64,000 bases of DNA from positions 1 through 64,000 of the forward strand of contig MFQZ01000010.1 in assembly GCA_001784435.1 (NCBI GenBank). Reading direction: 5' to 3'. Shown one piece after another: positions 7,286 to 15,874 of the stretch (positions are counted from its first letter, which is position 1; the number at the start of each line of letters is the position of its first letter). A program made the position numbers and the translations under genes. This DNA is from Candidatus Magasanikbacteria bacterium RIFOXYC2_FULL_42_28. GTDB lineage: Bacteria > Patescibacteria > ABY1 > Magasanikbacterales > GWA2-37-8. The notes under the pieces were generated by a model. That model made no database searches. It was not told the origin of the DNA and worked only from the letters and a program-made list of their open reading frames with translations.

Positions 7286-8617
7286 ATGAAAAACCATCAC
7301 ATTTTTTTATTGCGTACTTTAGCCGTGCTCGTGGCTGTTTTGGTATTTACCCCGACCGTGGCGCTTTGCTATGATGTTTATGGCGGGGGTTATGATTCTT
7401 ATACCGGTTCCTACGGTTCCAATTGGGATTATGATAATTCTGCTTATGACAATAGTTATCAATATAATACTGGTGATTCGTCAAATTCCAGTGGTGGGTC
7501 ATCTGGCAGTTCCGGTTCTACCGGTAGTTCGGGAAGTGCAACCGTTTCGGTTAACGCCACGACCAAAGTTGATTTAAGAGATACCAACGGTTCCGGTTAT
7601 GGCGCAGTGTTTTATAATTCGTCAGGCGCACTCGAAATTCGAGCATTGGCCGATTGGACTAAACGTTTAATTTACGTTAAGTCCGGCACTAAACCGGATT
7701 ACACCAAAGTGGTGGGGGAAGTTAAAGCAATCAATTGGATTACCGATGGTTATGCGGGAAGTTGGGGGTATATAGACGTTAATGCTTTGGAAAATTATTT
7801 AAAACCGGCGACACCGCCAGCATCCACACCGGCGGTTACTACACCAGCACCAGCGACCAACTCGGCCTCAATTTACGCGACCTCGGCTCCGGCTGGCGCG
7901 CGTTTGGTTACTATTGATAGTAACGCCTATGTTCATGACACCAAAACCGGCACGATAATTGATTACGCGATGCCAGAGTTATTTACCGGTAAAATTTATA
8001 ATAAGAATACCAGTTCGCGAATTGGTTTGATGCTTTCGGCTACGACCGGGTATTTGGATGAGTATGTTACTTATAGCACGTCGGTGGTGAATTCGGATGA
8101 TACCACCGCTAAACCAGCGATAACCGTTTCCACCAAATCATCTGGCACTATTTCTAAACCAGCAACTGCTCCAGTAGTCACGCCCGCGCCGACCGTAGTT
8201 GTGCCAGAAGTCGCGAGTTTAAATAAATCTATTCCGGCTGGCGCCAAGTTGGTATTTGTAGAAAATATTGATGGGGTTTATACCGTGTTTGATAAAGAAA
8301 CCGGCGCGGTAGTTCCGTTGGCTTTTTATGATTTTAATACCAAGAGTATTTATTATGGCAATTCCGATGAGTTATATGGCAAAATGTTGACGGATAGCAT
8401 GGGGTATGTGGAGCCGGGTAAATTTGCCGAGTCGGTGGCGAATAATGATAAATCCGCTACTACCAACACCATAGAGGCAGAGGTTAAAACGACGAATCAA
8501 GCCAATCAAAAAGTACAGGCGGTCGGAGTGGGGATGGCGGTTAGCAACCTGATTAAGTCCGTGGCCAATGTTTTTGCGGGATTGTTTAAGTCATTTTTTG
8601 GGATATTTAATAAATAA
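7286..8617 (+). CDS. Secreted protein with Ser/Gly-rich linker and duplicated domain
   Basis: A 443-residue exported protein of unknown function. The N-terminal signal peptide has a hydrophobic core (LLRTLAVLVAVLVFTPTVAL). Next comes a Tyr/Asp-rich stretch (about 30-65) and a Ser/Gly-rich linker (about 66-85). A globular domain (about 90-170) is followed by two copies of a 65-residue unit separated by Pro/Ala/Thr-rich linkers: one begins SAPAGARLVTIDSN (about 197), the other KSIPAGAKLVFVEN (about 313). A final hydrophobic segment (about 425-443) could anchor it. It stands alone, downstream of the toxin-antitoxin pair. A surface or matrix role is inference. Confidence 0.7.
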   Translation: MKNHHIFLLRTLAVLVAVLVFTPTVALCYDVYGGGYDSYTGSYGSNWDYDNSAYDNSYQYNTGDSSNSSGGSSGSSGSTGSSGSATVSVNATTKVDLRDTNGSGYGAVFYNSSGALEIRALADWTKRLIYVKSGTKPDYTKVVGEVKAINWITDGYAGSWGYIDVNALENYLKPATPPASTPAVTTPAPATNSASIYATSAPAGARLVTIDSNAYVHDTKTGTIIDYAMPELFTGKIYNKNTSSRIGLMLSATTGYLDEYVTYSTSVVNSDDTTAKPAITVSTKSSGTISKPATAPVVTPAPTVVVPEVASLNKSIPAGAKLVFVENIDGVYTVFDKETGAVVPLAFYDFNTKSIYYGNSDELYGKMLTDSMGYVEPGKFAESVANNDKSATTNTIEAEVKTTNQANQKVQAVGVGMAVSNLIKSVANVFAGLFKSFFGIFNK

Positions 8618-8622
8618 ATTAT

Positions 8623-8997
8623 ATGAATGGTGAAAGTCGTCGAGAGGTGCCAGAGTATGTGGGAGCTGTTTTGTCTGCCGATGATTTTAAACAAGTAAGA
8701 GAGCAAAGAGGCACTGGAATTTTTCTGCCGGTTTATTGAAATTTCGTGTATTTTTTTGCTCCGAGTGCCGCAGTTTCAACTAAAGCGATTCAAAGTCCGT
8801 ATCTTGTTCGTTTTAAAAAAGAACACAGGGAGTTAGCGGAAAAATTGGAGAATGGTGTGAGCGAGGTACAGAAAAATGGTTCAAATATTACTGATTTTGT
8901 TGATATAGAAGATGATTTGTATGAGGCCTATTTAATAATGCGTGGATATGGAGCGAGCAATGAAGATTTAATGATTCGACGCACTTTGGATTCTTAA
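8623..8997 (+). pseudogene. Small gene interrupted by an in-frame TGA
   Basis: ATG 8623 opens a frame of 38 codons that stops at TGA 8737-8739. The same frame continues without another stop to 8997, so without the TGA it would encode about 124 residues, charged and with no membrane segment. The second part could restart at GTG 8746. Neither part was recognised. Other genes in this window use TGA as a normal stop, so genome-wide recoding is unlikely; a nonsense mutation, a read-through site or a sequence error are the options. Confidence 0.5.
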
Positions 8998-9010
8998 AAT
9001 AACACGAGAG

Positions 9011-9039
9011 TTGACTTTTTTAGAAATTATCGGTAATAT
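9011..9039 (+). promoter_or_regulatory. Promoter of the ileS leader transcript
   Basis: TTGACT (9011-9016) and TAATAT (9034-9039) with a 17-base spacer, giving a transcript start near 9046, about 360 bases before the ileS ATG. Confidence 0.75.
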
Positions 9040-9045
9040 AGATGT

Positions 9046-9300
9046 GCAGACGTAATGCCCGTTATCAACGGGAATCCTGATTTATTTAGGAGCGTTAGAA
9101 GAAGAAATCCCGACTAAGTCGGGACGTTAGACCTTCTCGGGTAAGCCCGTAATCGCTGTAAGTAAGTTAAAGCCAAAGATGGTACCGTCTTTGCCACGTC
9201 GAAGCCCGAAAGGGCGAAGGCGGGCTGAGCCACGCCAAAACTCGTAAGAGCAAAAGCTGGCACAAGGACTCTTGGCACACTAATTTAGTGTGCTTTTATT
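9046..9300 (+). promoter_or_regulatory. T-box leader of ileS
   Basis: A structured leader between a promoter and a terminator, upstream of isoleucyl-tRNA synthetase. The T-box bulge TGGTACC (9180-9186), which would pair with the tRNA acceptor end, is flanked by two helices that close on each other: A1 pairs GCCAAAGA (9172-9179, one bulged A) with TCTTGGC (9270-9276), and A2 pairs GTCTTTG (9187-9193, one G-U pair) with CAAGGAC (9263-9269). The alternative is a terminator (GCACACTA 9275-9282 / TAGTGTGC 9286-9293, then TTTTATT) overlapping the A1 3' strand by two bases. The A2 loop holds extra hairpins, including GCCCGAAAGGGC. A candidate Ile specifier ATC sits in GTAATCGCT near 9150. Stem I is atypical and the specifier is tentative. 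Confidence 0.72.
9275..9300 (+). terminator. Leader terminator of the ileS T-box
   Basis: Eight-bp stem GCACACTA / TAGTGTGC with a 3-base loop, followed by TTTTATT. It lies about 100 bases before ileS, so it works as an attenuator rather than an end-of-operon terminator. Confidence 0.75.
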
Positions 9301-9310
9301 ATTTTATTTA

Positions 9311-9388
9311 CTGTCATTCCGACGAAAGTCGGAATCTTTGTCCGTTAGGCGGTTGGAGAGAGATCCCGATTTTCATCGGGATGACAAT
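9311..9388. repeat. Family E inverted repeat, full copy
   Basis: Starts CTGTCATTCCGACG and ends in the complementary TCGGGATGACAA, between the T-box terminator and ileS. Internal small palindromes (CCGACGAAAGTCGG; TCCCGATTTTCATCGGGA) are present. Confidence 0.78.
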
Positions 9389-9403
9389 TAATTAACATCA
9401 TTT

Positions 9404-12307
9404 ATGTATAATTCAAATCAACACGAACAAGAAATATTAAAATATTGGCAAGACCATAACTGTTTTGAAAAATCGGTTTCACAAAGGCCGGAAGACAAGC
9501 CGTATGTTTTTTATGATGGCCCGCCGTTTGCGACCGGGTTGCCACATTACGGACATATTTTGAGTTCAGTTATTAAAGATGTGGTGCCACGCTATTGGAC
9601 AATGAAAGGCTATCGCGTGCGCCGACGTTGGGGGTGGGATTGTCACGGCCTCCCCATTGAAAATATTATTGAAAAAGAGTTTAAAGTTTCTGGAAGAAAA
9701 GAAATTGAAGAAAAATTTGGAGTTGATAAATTTAATGACGCCTGTGGTTCCAAAGTTTTAATGTATGCCAAAGAGTGGAAAAAGATGGTGGACCGCATCG
9801 GTCGTTGGATTGAGTTTGATAATGCCTACAAAACAATGGATTCCACTTATATGGAGTCAGTTTGGTGGTCACTAAAAACAATGTGGGATAAAGGATTGAT
9901 ATACAAAGGAAGAAAGATGTTAATGTATTGTCCCCGTTGTGAAACACCAGTTTCAAAAGCGGAAATTGCCATGGACAATAGTTATAAGGATATTACGGAA
10001 CTATCACTAACTGTTCGCTTTAAATTATTGGAAGAAAAAGATACCTATTTATTAGCTTGGACAACCACCCCTTGGACTTTACCTGCGCATATGTTTATTG
10101 CGGTCGGTCCAGATATAGAGTATGTAAAAGTTAAATACAATAATGAATATTATATTATCGGCAAGAAATTATTGCCGAATATTTTTAAGGGTAAAGATTA
10201 TGAAATGGTTAGTGATTTGAGTGCCAAAGATTTAGTTGGTAAAAAATATGAGCCATTATTTCCTTTTTATAAAGAGGTTAAAAATGGCTTAAAAGTTTGG
10301 GAGTACCAAAATGTTAGTGATGAAGAGGGCACTGGCTTAGTTCACATGGCGGCTTTTGGGGATCAAGAGGAGTTAGATTTTATGAACAAGAATGACATTG
10401 AGTTAATTGTCCATCTAAACACCAAAGGAGAATTTGTTGATGGCAATGGTTTTCTTACCGGCAAAAAAATGAAATCGCAGGATCGAGAAATAAGAAAATA
10501 TCTTGAAGAAAACGGAAAACTCTTTAGCGCGTTTAGTTATACCCATTCGTATCCTCATTGTTGGCGTTGTGACACGCAATTGTTTTACAACCCAACGATT
10601 GCTTGGTTTATTAATATCCAAAAAATTAAACCACGTTTGATTGAATTGAATGAAAAAATTAATTGGTTTCCAGATCACCTAAAGCACGGCAGATTTTTAA
10701 ATATTTTGGAAACCGCGCCAGATTGGAATATCTCGCGCAATCGTTATTGGGCAACGCCATTGCCATTTTGGGTTTGTGGCAATGAAGAGTGCTTAGAAAA
10801 AGTATGCATCGGTAGTGTGGCCGAGTTAAAAGAACAAGCGACTAATTACGCCCAAGTTTATGAAAGCGACAAGGTGAAAGAAATGGATTTACATAAACAC
10901 AAAATGGATAAAATAAAATTAAAGTGTCCGAAGTGTTCTAATGAAATGACACGCATTCCCGAGGTTATTGATTGTTGGGTGGAGTCCGCATCCATGCCTT
11001 TTGCGGAATTTCATTATCCGTTTGAAAATCAGGATGTTTTTGAGAAAAGATTTCCTGGGCAATACATTGCTGAATACATCGCGCAAACCCGTGCTTGGTT
11101 TTACTATATGCACGTGATGTCGGTGTTGTTATTTGATGATATTAGTTATGAAAATGTAGTGTGTACCGGCACGATTTTGAATGATAGGGGCGAAAAGTTG
11201 TCCAAGTCAAAAATGAATTATACTGATCCGTGGATAATTATTGATCAATATGGTGTTGATGCGCTGCGTTATTATTTATTAACTAGTGTTGTGCTTCAAG
11301 CGGATAATTTATTGTTTAATGATCGTGAAGTACGCGATATTTATAACAAGGTTGTAAATATGTTGTGGAATGTGGTGGAGTTTTATAAAACTTATGCCAC
11401 TGAACCGGATGTGGATGACGAAGAGACACGCAATCGTGAGAGTAGTAATTTATTAGATAAATGGATTTTAGCGCGCTTAAGCCAGTTGGTTGGTGAGGTT
11501 ACCACTAATATGGATAATTATGATACTGTTAAAGCCGGCCGGCCGATTAAAGATTTTATTGATGAGATGTCGACTTGGTATGTCCGTCGTTCGCGTGATC
11601 GGTTTAAAACCGGAGATGAAAATGACAAAATAAATGCCAGTAATACCCTGCGTCATGTTTTGGTGTTGTTGTCTAAATTAATGGCGCCGTTCACGCCGTT
11701 TATTGCGGAAAAAATATATTTGGAATTGACCGGTGGTCGTTATCAGGAGTCAGTGCATTTAGAAACGTGGCCTGAAATTAGAAAAGTCGACGAAGAAGTA
11801 TTGGGGAACATGGCAACCGTTCGTAAAGTCGTTGAATTAGGATTGTCACTGCGCGCCGAGGCCGGCGTAAAAGTTCGTCAAGTTTTGGGGCGAGTAGTTT
11901 GGGAAAATTCTCGTCTTGCGCCGGAGTATTTGGAAATTGTTAAAGATGAATTAAATGTAAAAGCAGTGGTTGAAGAAAAAGATGGCGCTGGTAAATGGGT
12001 GGTAAAAGAAGAAGGCACGCTCAAAGTGTCGCTTGATATGGAAGTGACGCCAGAATTAAAAAAGGAAGGCCTAGCGCGCGAAATTATCCGGGCGATAAAT
12101 CAAATGCGTAAGGAAACTGGGTTGACGGTGAACGACAAAGTGGATTTAGTGTATGAAACTGATGACACCGAGCTCGCGGATGCGCTTTCGCAATATGGGG
12201 AAGAGGTAAAAAGTTCGGTTTTGGCGGCTTCATTGGCTACTGGGACTGGTGAGACCGAATTGGCCGTATCCGGTCGGGTTTTGCGGGTAAAAATGATAAA
12301 AATTTAG
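9404..12307 (+). CDS. ileS: Isoleucyl-tRNA synthetase
   Basis: A 967-residue class I aminoacyl-tRNA synthetase charging tRNA-Ile. The HIGH-type motif is in GPPFATGLPHYGHI (about residue 40-53) and the KMSKS-type motif is KLSKSKMNY (about 599-607). The editing CP1 domain (about 190-390) contains TTTPWTLPAH. The active-site region GWDCHGLPIE is typical of the eukaryote/archaea-like IleRS type, which is also found in mupirocin-resistant bacteria and is common in Candidate Phyla Radiation genomes (family knowledge). Zinc-like Cys pairs are visible (CPRC near 165 and CPKC near 506). It is preceded by a T-box leader. Confidence 0.96.
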   Translation: MYNSNQHEQEILKYWQDHNCFEKSVSQRPEDKPYVFYDGPPFATGLPHYGHILSSVIKDVVPRYWTMKGYRVRRRWGWDCHGLPIENIIEKEFKVSGRKEIEEKFGVDKFNDACGSKVLMYAKEWKKMVDRIGRWIEFDNAYKTMDSTYMESVWWSLKTMWDKGLIYKGRKMLMYCPRCETPVSKAEIAMDNSYKDITELSLTVRFKLLEEKDTYLLAWTTTPWTLPAHMFIAVGPDIEYVKVKYNNEYYIIGKKLLPNIFKGKDYEMVSDLSAKDLVGKKYEPLFPFYKEVKNGLKVWEYQNVSDEEGTGLVHMAAFGDQEELDFMNKNDIELIVHLNTKGEFVDGNGFLTGKKMKSQDREIRKYLEENGKLFSAFSYTHSYPHCWRCDTQLFYNPTIAWFINIQKIKPRLIELNEKINWFPDHLKHGRFLNILETAPDWNISRNRYWATPLPFWVCGNEECLEKVCIGSVAELKEQATNYAQVYESDKVKEMDLHKHKMDKIKLKCPKCSNEMTRIPEVIDCWVESASMPFAEFHYPFENQDVFEKRFPGQYIAEYIAQTRAWFYYMHVMSVLLFDDISYENVVCTGTILNDRGEKLSKSKMNYTDPWIIIDQYGVDALRYYLLTSVVLQADNLLFNDREVRDIYNKVVNMLWNVVEFYKTYATEPDVDDEETRNRESSNLLDKWILARLSQLVGEVTTNMDNYDTVKAGRPIKDFIDEMSTWYVRRSRDRFKTGDENDKINASNTLRHVLVLLSKLMAPFTPFIAEKIYLELTGGRYQESVHLETWPEIRKVDEEVLGNMATVRKVVELGLSLRAEAGVKVRQVLGRVVWENSRLAPEYLEIVKDELNVKAVVEEKDGAGKWVVKEEGTLKVSLDMEVTPELKKEGLAREIIRAINQMRKETGLTVNDKVDLVYETDDTELADALSQYGEEVKSSVLAASLATGTGETELAVSGRVLRVKMIKI

Positions 12308-12312
12308 GGATA

Positions 12313-12341
12313 TTGACGCTGGGCGGTGATTGGTGTATAAT
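12313..12341 (+). promoter_or_regulatory. Promoter of the 514-residue unknown gene
   Basis: TTGACG (12313-12318) and TATAAT (12336-12341) with a 17-base spacer, immediately after the ileS stop codon. The transcript would have a leader of about 100 bases. Confidence 0.75.
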
Positions 12342-12404
12342 GATGGCTATTGAATATGAGCCCAGAACCTTTAGGGGACACAAAAAATAACCAAATTATA
12401 ATCA

Positions 12405-12444
12405 AATAACCCAAGTACCTTGAGTAGGTGTTGGGTTATTTTTA
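12405..12444 (+). terminator. Attenuator-like hairpin before the 514-residue unknown gene
   Basis: A perfect 10-bp stem AATAACCCAA / TTGGGTTATT (12405-12414 and 12431-12440) with a nested ACCT/AGGT pair, followed by TTTAA. It ends 8 bases before the ATG. An upstream AATAACC near 12387 could compete for the 3' arm. Confidence 0.6.
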
Positions 12445-12448
12445 ATTT

Positions 12449-13993
12449 ATGGTCAATATCAACCAAGCAGCGTTGGAGACAAATTTTATCCGCCTTAAAG
12501 AAGCGGTGTTGGCGCGACGTCCGGTTTTAGGTGAGATTTTAAAGATTAATGGTAAAAAAAGCGTATTTGACTTTGTATCCGGTTATATCGCTAAGAAACA
12601 AAAACCGCTTAACATTCAACGTCAAAAAGATTTAATTGCCGTAGTCAAGGAGGAAACCACCAAACGTCTTGGTGAAGCTGTGGCCGATTCAGTCGCTAGA
12701 CAGTTGCAGGATTATTATTATGTTTCGACCACTGATCATTTTGGTCCGATTTATCATCCATGGGTTTTTAATTTTAATTTGGTCGCTTCCGCCGTTTATT
12801 TGGAAGACAATAATCCTGTTTTAGAGAATGTGATTACTTTGGCTTGTGCCAATGTTTCGTTAAATAATTTTTCTTTCCCGCGTGGGTTTGCTTTTCATAG
12901 TGATGTTACCGGTAAAAGCAATTATCACCGTTTTTCTTTTTTGCCCAGCAATTCTCATTCTTATCCTGTTTATGGATTTAGGGGTTATCATTCTGATGAA
13001 ATAGAAAAAGTTAAAGTTTGTCTTAAAGAGGCCCTCAATAAAGGCAATATTCGCGTTGGCGAGGCAGAAAAGATGATGATGATTTTACAAGAAGTTTATG
13101 GCTGCAGCGATTTGTTATCGGAAAAATATTATTCCGATCAAATATCAAAAACTAATTTTCAACTTTGGAACAAAGTTATCCCGGCTGTCAATAATAAGAA
13201 AATTAATTTTGTTTATCTTGAACAAGAATGGATTGTGGCCAGTTTATTAATCAAGCATCACCTTTCTGAAAAAACTACCATCAGTCGCATATTATACGAT
13301 GATACCTCCGAAGAATTACTGATGAAATATTTTGCCGGTCTGCCCGAATCGTTTTCTCGTCGGGAACACATCGGCACTTATTTATTTTGGGCGCAACCCA
13401 AGATTCAAAAAAGTCCGCACCGTTTGCGTTTGTGGAAAGAGGGAAATTTCTTAGTTTCTGAGGATGGTAGTTATAAAGTGGAATTGACCCCTCAAGCTTT
13501 GCGGTTGGCTTTAGAAAGTAAAGAGTTGATACCGAGTGTCTTGTTAACTTTTATCACATTATGTTTTTATTATGGTTTAGGGTGTTTGGGCGGTCTCGGA
13601 CAGATTAATTATTTGCCTCGCTTAAAGGAGGCCTATATAAAAATGCAGGCGGATTTGGGGCACACTGAAAGTATTCAGGCGATTGAGAATATCGAAACCA
13701 AGAATTTGGGCGGGGAGATTACCGTTGCTTTCATAAGTTCAAAGATCAACGGGACGGCACCGGCCACTTTGTTTGATTTTTTGTTGAATTATAATCAAGA
13801 TATTTGGCCGACAGCAGTGGCGCAGATGCACCAACTAACACTGGAGGAGGCAATTGTCCCGATGTTTCCGGAAGATTATCCAATGACTTACCCGCTTGCC
13901 GAGCGCGAACCTGATTTACTGGCGGTTGGGCCGAAAGAAATCACCACAATAATGCATCTGGATCAAAAAATCAAACCATGTGTAAGTATGTGA
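12449..13993 (+). CDS. Large hypothetical protein, 514 residues
   Basis: Not recognised. It is a soluble-looking protein with no signal peptide. Motifs that look conserved in character are STTDHFGPIYHPWVFNFN (about residues 92-109), ITLACANVSLNNFSFPRGF (about 125-143), FHSDVTGKSNYHRFSF and a Gly-rich segment FYYGLGCLGGLGQINYLP (about 372-389). The His/Asp-rich early motifs could form a metal or catalytic site, but no reaction can be named. It has its own near-consensus promoter and an attenuator-like leader, which implies controlled expression. Confidence 0.8.
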   Translation: MVNINQAALETNFIRLKEAVLARRPVLGEILKINGKKSVFDFVSGYIAKKQKPLNIQRQKDLIAVVKEETTKRLGEAVADSVARQLQDYYYVSTTDHFGPIYHPWVFNFNLVASAVYLEDNNPVLENVITLACANVSLNNFSFPRGFAFHSDVTGKSNYHRFSFLPSNSHSYPVYGFRGYHSDEIEKVKVCLKEALNKGNIRVGEAEKMMMILQEVYGCSDLLSEKYYSDQISKTNFQLWNKVIPAVNNKKINFVYLEQEWIVASLLIKHHLSEKTTISRILYDDTSEELLMKYFAGLPESFSRREHIGTYLFWAQPKIQKSPHRLRLWKEGNFLVSEDGSYKVELTPQALRLALESKELIPSVLLTFITLCFYYGLGCLGGLGQINYLPRLKEAYIKMQADLGHTESIQAIENIETKNLGGEITVAFISSKINGTAPATLFDFLLNYNQDIWPTAVAQMHQLTLEEAIVPMFPEDYPMTYPLAEREPDLLAVGPKEITTIMHLDQKIKPCVSM

Positions 13994-14098
13994 TTTTGGT
14001 TTGGTTAGAGGCCGATATTTGTAGTCCCCCTTGTTTTTTTTACAATAATGAGTTAGTATAAATTTGTTAATATTGATTATTTGATAATTATCTAATGT

Positions 14099-15088
14099 AT
14101 GCTTACAGTAAAACAAATATTTGAGTTTGGTACAAAATTAGGGGTAGCAGCAGATCCGCGTGGCCCAAAAGGGGTGGCAAAATATTTAGCGCGCATCAGG
14201 AAACAATATGAAAAAATGAGCCCCAAGGAAAAGGAGTTTTTTGATGTTGATAAATTGACTAACCCTTATCCAGACGGTGGCATTCATTTTGATGATGGCA
14301 AAACAAAAGTTAAGCGTGTATTTGCCGGGATAGACATAAACGGTCCGGAGATTTTATTGGTTAGCCAATTGAATGAGCGTGGTAAAAAAATTGATTTAAC
14401 GATCGCCCACCACCCCGAAGGCAAGGGACTCTCTAATTTGCATGATGTGATGGAAATGTTTACCGATGTTTATATAAGTGATGGTGTGCCAGCTCATATC
14501 GCCGAGAAGTTAACCGAAGAACGTCTTAAAGAAATTGGTCGTGGCACTCATCCTATGAATCATTTTGAGGTGGTTGAGATTGCTCGTCACTTAGGTGTCA
14601 ATTTTATTAATACCCACACTATCACTGATAATTTAGTAGATAAATTCGTACGTGAATATTTGGAGAATAAAAGACCAGAAACACTCGGTGATGTTGTTGA
14701 TTATTTGATGGAGTTGCCAGAATATCAACAAGCCAAGAAAAATGGCGCTGGGCCAAAAATTATTGCGGGCGCGCCTAATCATCGTGTCGGCAAAATGATG
14801 TTAGAGATGACCGGCGGCACCAATCCGTCGCCGAAAGTATATGAACAGTTTTCTAAATTTGGCGTGAGTACCATAGTTGGAATGCACATGCGTGATGACG
14901 CGATGAAAAATGCTTCGGAAGTGCATATGAATATAGTGATTGCCGGTCATATGGCTTCGGACTCGCTTGGAATGAATTTGTTTTTGGATGAATTGGAGAA
15001 AAAAGGTATTGAGATTTTAGTCGGTGGTGGGCTGATCCGGGTCAGTCGAAACAAATCCGCCCGAGGCGGACAGGGAAAGAAGAAATAA
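14099..15088 (+). CDS. NIF3/DUF34 family protein
   Basis: A 329-residue NIF3-family (DUF34, YbgI-like) protein, a di-metal fold with unsettled function and often mis-named GTP cyclohydrolase I type 2. Family features are DLTIAHHPEGKG (about 100-111, metal-binding His), VNFINTHTITDN (about 175-186) and the C-terminal HMASDSLGMNLFLDELEKKG (about 281-300). An N-terminal extension of about 60 residues precedes the core. The last 14 residues (from SRNKSARGG) include a short GC-rich palindrome CCGCCCGAGGCGG and look like a repeat-derived tail. Closed by a strong terminator. Confidence 0.8.
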   Translation: MLTVKQIFEFGTKLGVAADPRGPKGVAKYLARIRKQYEKMSPKEKEFFDVDKLTNPYPDGGIHFDDGKTKVKRVFAGIDINGPEILLVSQLNERGKKIDLTIAHHPEGKGLSNLHDVMEMFTDVYISDGVPAHIAEKLTEERLKEIGRGTHPMNHFEVVEIARHLGVNFINTHTITDNLVDKFVREYLENKRPETLGDVVDYLMELPEYQQAKKNGAGPKIIAGAPNHRVGKMMLEMTGGTNPSPKVYEQFSKFGVSTIVGMHMRDDAMKNASEVHMNIVIAGHMASDSLGMNLFLDELEKKGIEILVGGGLIRVSRNKSARGGQGKKK

Positions 15089-15096
15089 TTTAACAT

Positions 15097-15125
15097 AAAC
15101 CCGCTCTTTTCCAGCGGGTTTTTTT
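15097..15125 (+). terminator. Intrinsic terminator after the NIF3 gene
   Basis: Stem AAACCCGCT / AGCGGGTT with a 7-base loop CTTTTCC, followed by a run of T. Only about 20 bases separate it from ruvA. Confidence 0.88.
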
Positions 15126-15143
15126 ATGGTATGATATTTGTGT

Positions 15144-15719
15144 ATGATCGGACTAATTTTTGGACAAGTTGCCAGTAATTATGACGGCCAAGTAGTTGTA
15201 AAAACCGCCGGCGGAGTGGGGTATTTGGTTTATGGTAGTTTGGCCGGGTTGAAAGAGTGGACAGTCGGTAAAGAGGTTTCTATTTTGACATACCTGGCCG
15301 TGCGCGAGAACGCGTTGGATTTGTACGGATTTGTTTCCGAGCAAGAGCGGGAGTTGTTTAAACATTTATTGGATGTTTCCGGAATTGGACCGAAGACCGC
15401 TTTACATATTTTGTCTTTGGGCAGTGTTTCGGAAATTGCGAGTGCGATTAATCGGGGCGATGTCGCGTATTTAACCCAAGTATCAGGCATTGGTAAAAAA
15501 ACCGCCGAAAGAATCGCGGTGGAGCTGAAAGAAAAAATTTCATTTAGTGATGGGACAATTTCGTATGGAGAAGAAAGCGGAGCGGTGGGGGATGTTGTCC
15601 AAGGGTTGATTGGTTTGGGGTATTCTTTGGCGGATGCGCGGGCGGTTGTTAAGTCGTTGGATGTGAAAAATAAAAATGCCGAGCAGTTATTAAAAGAAGC
15701 GTTACAAAAAATTAAATAA
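15144..15719 (+). CDS. ruvA: Holliday junction DNA helicase subunit RuvA
   Basis: A 191-residue RuvA, which binds Holliday junctions as a tetramer and loads RuvB for branch migration. Domain I is an OB fold (residues 1-62, starting MIGLIFGQV). Domain II carries the two helix-hairpin-helix motifs VSGIGPKTAL (about 77-86) and VSGIGKKTAE (about 112-121). Domain III (about 145-191) contains QGLIGLGYSLADARAVV and binds RuvB. ATG 15144 gives the conserved MIG start; a GTG two codons upstream is also in frame. No ruvB or ruvC lies in the window. Confidence 0.95.
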   Translation: MIGLIFGQVASNYDGQVVVKTAGGVGYLVYGSLAGLKEWTVGKEVSILTYLAVRENALDLYGFVSEQERELFKHLLDVSGIGPKTALHILSLGSVSEIASAINRGDVAYLTQVSGIGKKTAERIAVELKEKISFSDGTISYGEESGAVGDVVQGLIGLGYSLADARAVVKSLDVKNKNAEQLLKEALQKIK

Positions 15720-15740
15720 TTTTATAAAATACTAAATTAG

Positions 15741-15840
15741 TTTGTCATTCCGACGGCGAAGGAGGAATCTCTATCCCGTTCGTGATTTTATGACGAATGG
15801 AGATCCCTCGTCGGATGCGAATCCTCGTTCGGGATGACAA
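15741..15840. repeat. Family E inverted repeat, full copy
   Basis: Begins TTTGTCATTCCGACGG and ends TCGTTCGGGATGACAA. Internal copies of ATCTC/GAGAT and CGTTCG words make a compound palindrome of 100 bp between the convergent ruvA and pyrF genes. Confidence 0.82.
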
Positions 15841-15874
15841 AATAGAGTGTTTCTAATTCAAAATAATTAGTGAA

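Noticed and set aside
8623..8997. Genome-wide TGA recoding as in Gracilibacteria
   Set aside because: Other clear genes (for example the recombinase and the gene ending at 47268) end with TGA at the expected place.
9046..9300. RNase P RNA, tmRNA, SRP RNA or 6S RNA
   Set aside because: None of their conserved sequences were seen, whereas a T-box antiterminator can be drawn in full.
12342..12448. preQ1-type riboswitch (A-rich tail after a small hairpin)
   Set aside because: The loop lacks the sequence needed to pair with the A-rich tail; only an attenuator-like hairpin is supported.
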